Assembly: GCA_037074615.1 (NCBI GenBank)
Contig: CM073562.1
Location: 9,161,001-9,225,000, forward strand
Direction: 5' to 3'
Source: Leucaena leucocephala
Taxonomy: Eukaryota; Streptophyta; Magnoliopsida; Fabales; Fabaceae
DNA: 64,000 nucleotides
Shown here: piece by piece, positions 59,121-64,000 of the stretch
Position numbering within the stretch: position 1 is the stretch's first letter
Layout: the number at the start of each line of letters is the position of its first letter
Position numbers and translations under genes: made by a program
The notes under the pieces: generated by a model
The model's input: the letters and a program-made list of their open reading frames with translations, nothing else
What the model was told of the DNA's origin: nothing
The model's database searches: none

Positions 59121-61146
59121 TTTGCAAAAATGTAAACTTGGAACCCTTGGAGAAACTATGGCCAAATGGAAACTCAAGCTAAGACAAAGGGAGATTTAAG
59201 GAACTTTGATCTAAGGTAGTTAAGGCATAAGGTATGTAATCCTTCGTAGTTTATTTGTATAAGTTTTGGAAGGATAAAGCTTGAATTTTAATGATAGAAA
59301 ATTGATATATTCTCTTAGTAACCTTGCTGTCCAAATCTAGACAGAAATGAAGAAAGAAGAAAAGCAAGATATAATCAAGTAGAAGACACTTAGATAAGCT
59401 AGTTTGATAATTGGTTATTGAATTGAGTTGATATTCTTGACTTTGCTCTTTCTTGAGGCCTTTTGGCCCAAGCTGTTATGGATAGGAGAAGATATAATTT
59501 CAATGACCAATGCTTCCATTGATTTTAAAAGATTATTTTGTGTAGAATTGGATAGATTTTGGACCTTGGAAGCATTGGAATTGAAAGTTATAATTTTTGA
59601 AGTATTCTCTATTACTATTCACTCGTATGAATTAGTGATTGGAATTTCATGATTTTGATGCTTCCAATAGTTTTAAAATAAAAATTTGTGTGGGATAAAG
59701 TAGAGAAACAAGTATGGAAAGCATTAGAATCAAAATGAGAATTTTTGAAAGAAAAGAGGGTGTTATGCAATTATGTACAGAACAGTGTATAGGAGCTAGA
59801 ATTTTATGATTCTAAACTCAAATGGATTCAAAATATGAAATTGTGTAGGGTAAATTCAAGACATCAATTGGTTCAAAGGCCAAGTTAATTAGTAAAGACT
59901 AGAGAAAGTTGTGTTAGTAAAGAGTTTATCAAGGATAGTCTTGAACATTGTTGGAGTTCATGGTCCTAATGAATTATGTGATGAATATGAATGTGTTTAA
60001 GGCCTTGAAACATTCAAAAAGATATTGGTAAGTGATTGACCGAAAGGTTTCATAGTTGGAAAGATTAGGGAGCAAGTGCAAAAGAACAAGAGAAAAGCTT
60101 AAGTGCAAAGTAGTGGACTTATCTCTTTATATGCTTGATGTAGTATACTTATGTGTAGACATGTATATGATGTTGTGGCATGATAAATGATGTTGAATGT
60201 GTTATGAATAACATGGTTTCCATGGCCATGCATTTTTATGCAAAGTATATAGCATGATGTCATGTCACCAATTAAAGAAAGTTTAATAAAATTACATATC
60301 ATACATTAGCATCCATCTTGCATATTTAAGTAGTAATGTTTGCTACTGAGATTCCCTAGAATCTCACCCTCCCACAACCAACTAATTTAGGTCAAGCATG
60401 AAAGGAAATATATGCATGGAGAAGAGTTAAAGAATGGAACAAAAAAATGAATTAATTGAGGTCCTAGCATATGCTATGAATTTTCCATGTATGTAAATGC
60501 CATATAAGGTGTCTATTTGTGTGATAGTATGAAATAATTATGGCATATGTACATAATGTATATGAATATATGAGAAGCTTATTTGATGGTTTAGGAATGC
60601 TAGATTAGTTTATGAACATTTAAGAAAGAAGATGAAATGGTAAAAACTTAGGGTCTTAAAGCAGTTTTGTTGGGACTTCAATTTGACCTAGTAAATGGCA
60701 TTATTATTTCACAAAATTTTATAAACATGTAGTACACATCCAGATCTTTAAATGCATAGGTAACATGCCTCATTCGAATGGGTATATCAAGAGAAATGAA
60801 TTTCTAAAGTTAAAAGACAGAATTTAGAATTTCCAGAATTTCCCATATGAACAGTAAAAAGTAACAATTTAATTGTATTACTTGACAAAGTAAATATCTA
60901 GATTTATATTTTTTTTCCCTAAAGATCTATGAAAGAGCTTCAATTAGAAATTTGGATGACCTCCATACATTATTTCTACAATTAGTTATGAAGTTTTAAA
61001 ATTGGACTATAAATTTGGAAATCATCAAATGAACAGTATCCGAAAAGTAAGTTATAAAATTTTAATTTTTGGGCTAATGTAATACTTCCGCTAATCAAAT
61101 ACGATTCTGAATACGTAATCTGATGTAGTAAAAGTAGGATGTTTCA
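59121..61146 (+). mobile_element. Family A LTR, 5'-truncated
   Basis: It starts inside the R/U5 part at TGGAACCCTTGGAGAAACT and runs collinear to the end: splice-donor-like AAGGTATGTAATCC (about 59230), GTACAGAACAGTGTATAGGA (about 59775), a perfect hairpin GAGATTC-CCTA-GAATCTC (60348-60365) and terminus GTAAAAGTAGGATGTTTCA at 61146. U3 and the TATA box are missing. Confidence 0.82.
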
Positions 61147-61317
61147 CATATATCAACAAAATAAGGGAAGATAGTTAAAGAACCATGTGCTAAAAGGGAT
61201 ATTTATTAAAAAAACTAACGTAAAATAATAAATCCTTAAAATGCAACCTATTTTAAGAATTTGTTAAAAGACATAAAGAAATAAATCTAAATTATTCTAA
61301 CTTTTACTACTGGGATA
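61147..61317 (-). mobile_element. Possible 3' LTR stub of the gypsy element to the right
   Basis: On the minus strand this follows a polypurine tract (reverse of CCTCCCCCACACTT at 61321-61334), so it should be the start of the 3' LTR, beginning near TATCCCAGTAGT. Only about 170 bp remain before the family A LTR. The comparison LTR at the right runs out of the window, so this cannot be confirmed. Confidence 0.45.
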
Positions 61318-61320
61318 GTC

Positions 61321-61334
61321 CCTCCCCCACACTT
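61321..61334 (-). promoter_or_regulatory. Polypurine tract, minus-strand gypsy element
   Basis: The minus strand reads AAGTGTGGGGGAGG, very similar to the AAGTGTGGGGGAAT tract at 20377-20391. It lies downstream, in minus sense, of the gag remnant and marks the 3' end of the internal region. Confidence 0.7.
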
Positions 61335-62100
61335 ATCTCAAACAATAAAACTCAATAAATCAAAGGGTGAGGAGGCAAGGAAGGAAAGGGATAACATTGA
61401 TGACAAAATCTCTTCAAACTCTAGTAAGAGAAGCTTTTATCCTAGATGAGAAACATGCATCTCTTCGTTGCAGCTCTGTCTCCTACATTCTTTTTCCTTG
61501 ATGGTATTAGTTTTGGATTAATTGGAGGAGCCCTAATATAGGGGATATAATGATCACCATACAATTTTCTTAAGTAAAGTACTTGCAATAGATTTGACAA
61601 AATGCAAGCAACATCTTTTCTAACTCCAAGATGGGACAAGAATCAAACTACTAAAAACTGTGAAAAACCTTAAAGCGTAAAAGGTTAGTAATCAAGATAC
61701 CAGATGTCAGAACTCTATAAAATATATAATAATAAAAGTATTTCTCACATCCAATAAAATAAATAAGATTCCCTTCGATAAGAGTCCTGACTTTAACATA
61801 AGGAATTGGAATTTAATAATCAGTAATTAAAGCCTTTATCAGGTGTCAAATCACATGATAATATTCTATCCTTATCAGCACCCTCCTTTTCATCCTCTTG
61901 AATAGTAGACATAATTTGTGCTGGTTTTATGCCTCCTTTTCTTTGTTTTGGCATTTTGTGTGTGGTAGCCTTTAATTCATCATGTGATTCATTGGATCCT
62001 AGAAATACAACAAAAATACATTCCTCAAACTTATCAAATGCATAATCAATAGTAATATCATAATTGAAACAAGATGATGCATCAAAATCATAAGTAGTAG
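61335..62100 (-). other. Non-coding 3' internal part of the gypsy element
   Basis: About 770 bp between the gag remnant and the polypurine tract, where a complete element would have pol. I see no pol motif on either strand. The 65-codon minus frame 61442-61639 is not recognised. The element has therefore lost, or never had, pol. Confidence 0.5.
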
Positions 62101-62101
62101 A

Positions 62102-63188
62102 AAGTCATCTATCTATCTCTAAACAATAGACGCATGATACACTACCCTCACATGTGTATAAATGAGAGGGATATGAGGAAGATAGACTAGTAAAAGCATT
62201 ACCATGCTTCACAACCATGTCATACCTATCAGGTTCATGCATATCAGTCTCCTCATCACCTGTGGAGTCAGAAGGTGATAATTTCTCTACTTGCATCTTC
62301 ATGACAATTGTAGCATCTTCATCATTTTGCACCACTAGTTATTTCTGACACTTCTCTAAGAGCTTGTTTTCTTGCAAGATTTCAGATTGAATATAGGCTT
62401 CTTTCTCAACTTAGGAAATTTCTTGAGTAGTGTAGGCTAGAGGATACTCAACTTCTATTTTCTCATCAACCTATTCTTCATCCTCTTCATTCTTTTCTAA
62501 TTTTATTTTCTTAACTCCACTTTCCTTACAACTTCTCAGTGTTATTGCATTAATAGATTAATGATTTATCACTATATTGGAGGGTATAGAAATAGTACTC
62601 TTTACTTGTTGTTCACTCAAGTTGTTGGAGATTTGAGTAATAAAATCGTTCAAGTTCTCATGCTTAGTCTCCATTTGCTCCAATTTATAGAACACATTTT
62701 GTAGACATTAATCCATCTTATTCTCCATAACATTTAACTTAGCCTAAGTTTCTAAATTCTGATGGTCAAATTTTGAATTAAGTTCAGTAATATCTTTCAC
62801 GATCATAGCAAGTTCATTGCCTCCAGGAAAATAAAATGACGCCCCTTGATTAGACACAACTAACTTTATTTGAGAAATTTCCTTAAGTTTTGCCTTGATC
62901 CCTAGCCCACCTAAAGTCATGGTGATCTCTCCAACTTGGGTTATAGGTGTTAGAGTAGGGATCATCACCTCTAAAGCCATAAAATCTAGGTAAGGAAGAA
63001 TTTAATGCTCCTTTAATTTCAAAGTTCATATCATCTTTATCAAAGTCACAAGGATCATAATTAATATTAGAATTATAAATCCCCCTCATGCTTTTATTAT
63101 CCTCACCATTATACAATAAGTTATTCTCACCATATCTATTGTTCCCATTAAACCCATTATATTCATTACTATCATTAAAATCATTCAT
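62102..63188 (-). pseudogene. Ty3/gypsy (Athila/Tat-like) gag, internally shortened
   Basis: From ATG at 63188 the minus strand reads an Asn-rich start (MNDFNDSNEYNGFNG), then NSNINYDPCDFDKDDMNFEI and LPRFYGFRGDDP. The N-terminal gag motif (FEIK...LPxFxGxxGEDP) then jumps straight to YSNTYNPSWRDHHDFRW, a motif normally found more than 100 residues later. A frameshift follows. After a coiled part with stops comes SINAITLRSCKES at about 62530, the hallmark (NAITLRSGK) near the end of plant gypsy gag, and then an acidic tail (62335-62105). Gag packages element RNA; this copy is broken and has no pol behind it. Confidence 0.78.
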
Positions 63189-63492
63189 GAGTTTTTTTTA
63201 TTCAAAATCACTAACAGATAGGTGTTTACTAGATGCAGCTATGAAATAAAAAGAACAAAATAAAAGAGAAAACCAAATAAAATAAAATAAAATGAATCAA
63301 ACAAAACACAAAAGATAAAAAGAAAAAGGAAGAACCAAATAAACCAAAAACAATTAACCAAAATTTTTATTTTTATTTTTAAAAAATGCAAATGCAAAAA
63401 ATAATGCAAACTAACTAAGACAAGCTCAACAAATAAATAAATCTCAGTCAATGTTACTTGACACTTAGTTATTAGCGAACCAATTTCTTGTC
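63189..63492 (-). other. Leader between PBS and gag, A-rich
   Basis: About 300 bp of A-rich sequence on the plus strand (T-rich in element sense), for example AAAACACAAAAGATAAAAAG. There is no structure beyond low complexity. Leaders of this kind are common between the PBS and gag of Athila/Tat elements. Confidence 0.5.
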
Positions 63493-63510
63493 TCTCTAGC
63501 AACGGTGACA
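63493..63510 (-). promoter_or_regulatory. Degenerate primer-binding site of the gypsy element
   Basis: The minus strand reads TGTCACCGTTGCTAGAGA, resembling the canonical Athila/Tat site TGGCGCCGTTGCCGGGGA with about five changes, most of them C-to-T or G-to-A. Its place between the LTR-like sequence on the right and gag on the left fits. Confidence 0.65.
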
Positions 63511-64000
63511 CTTGAAATAACTTTACGTCTGATGTCGCCTTAGGGTTACTTAAAAAATTTAAAACAAGGATTACGTATAGTACAACCTCAGGTCGTTCTC
63601 TTTTGGGAGTCAAAAATAAAATAAAATTCCTAAATAACTAAATGTAATGCAACCTAAGCTAGCAAAATGGGGTTTGAGTTTGTTGACTAACAAATAAATG
63701 CAATGAGTCAAAAATAAATTTAAATAAAATATTTTTAGTATTTTTAATTTAAATAATTAATTAATAAATAGTGAAATGAATGATAATGGAAGTGATTAAC
63801 AATAATAAAAGCAATCCTCCAATTCAATAGCGCAGGCAATCATATCTTCAACAAATATGGGAGTTCAATGATTAAGAATTATAATTAAACTTTTACTCCA
63901 ACAACCGAGCCACTTCAAATTGTCACAAAATATTTTCTAAATCCTAATTTATTAATTGTTACCATAATAATAAAATAGGACTAAAGATATTAAAATTTAA
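63511..64000 (-). mobile_element. 5' LTR of the gypsy element, cut by window edge
   Basis: Sequence to the right of the primer-binding site should be the 3' part of the 5' LTR in minus sense. It contains GAGAACGACCTGAGGTTGTA (minus strand, about 63601-63582), a phrase typical of LTR ends in this group. The rest lies beyond 64000. The short minus frame 63239-63613 spans LTR and leader and is not a gene. Confidence 0.5.

Overview
This is an AT-rich plant nuclear window made almost entirely of nested transposable elements. I found no intact host gene and no CRISPR array, operon or bacterial-type signal. The evidence for a plant is: long LTRs bounded by TG...CA with 5-bp target duplications, primer-binding sites complementary to initiator tRNA-Met, decayed Ty1/copia (SIRE/Maximus-like) gag-pol with an env-like ORF, Athila/Tat-type Ty3/gypsy gag, and CACTA transposons carrying DUF4216 and Ulp1-like peptidase exons with plant-style introns.

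Region by region. 1-18868 is a stack of diverged LTRs of one family, called family A here. It comprises a left-edge fragment (1-131), an old minus LTR split into 465-2350 and 11527-12346, a plus LTR (about 2351-8087) that is itself interrupted by a minus solo LTR (4616-7014, TSD CAAAA), a CACTA element (8092-11523, TSD ATT), a plus LTR (12347-18868) and a solo LTR inside it (13821-17177, TSD GTACT). 18869-21867 is the 3' part of an Athila/Tat-like gypsy element: non-coding 3' internal region, polypurine tract and a 1.5-kb LTR (family B). 21868-22960 is unassigned.

About 22960-49340 is one old copia element on the plus strand, broken by three insertions. Its parts are LTR end, PBS, gag, protease, integrase, RT/RNase H and env-like ORF. 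The insertions are a family A LTR (24996-28056) in gag, a chromovirus-like solo LTR (29040-32054, TSD TAAAG) between gag and protease, and a complete 11.8-kb element (36788-48619, TSD GCTTA) in the env-like ORF. The complete element is the founder-type copy of family A. It has two 3485-bp LTRs differing at only about 15 sites, a PBS and a PPT, but a 4.86-kb internal region with no recognisable pol, so it looks like a young, non-autonomous LARD-like element. Its internal region contains a degenerate 5S rRNA-like sequence.

49340-54165 is a second copia relative in the opposite orientation that lacks pol. 54175-58043 holds a family A LTR fragment and CACTA remnants (DUF4216 exon, Ulp1 exons, two right termini), with a solo family B LTR (54793-56329, TSD CAAGT) inside the DUF4216 exon. 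58109-61146 is a truncated family B LTR joined to a truncated family A LTR. 61147-64000 is a minus-strand Athila/Tat-like gypsy element with a decayed, internally shortened gag that runs off the window.

The most interesting signals are: the 5S rRNA-like module inside the young non-autonomous element; a stem-loop in family A LTRs that keeps pairing across copies by paired changes; tRNA-like A/B boxes inside the chromovirus LTR; the strong excess of solo LTRs; spaced ATCGAT-type palindrome arrays in the copia elements; and a Ulp1-like domain with coherent exon structure but a lost catalytic cysteine in the CACTA element. Coordinates supported by target duplications are exact; others are marked approximate.
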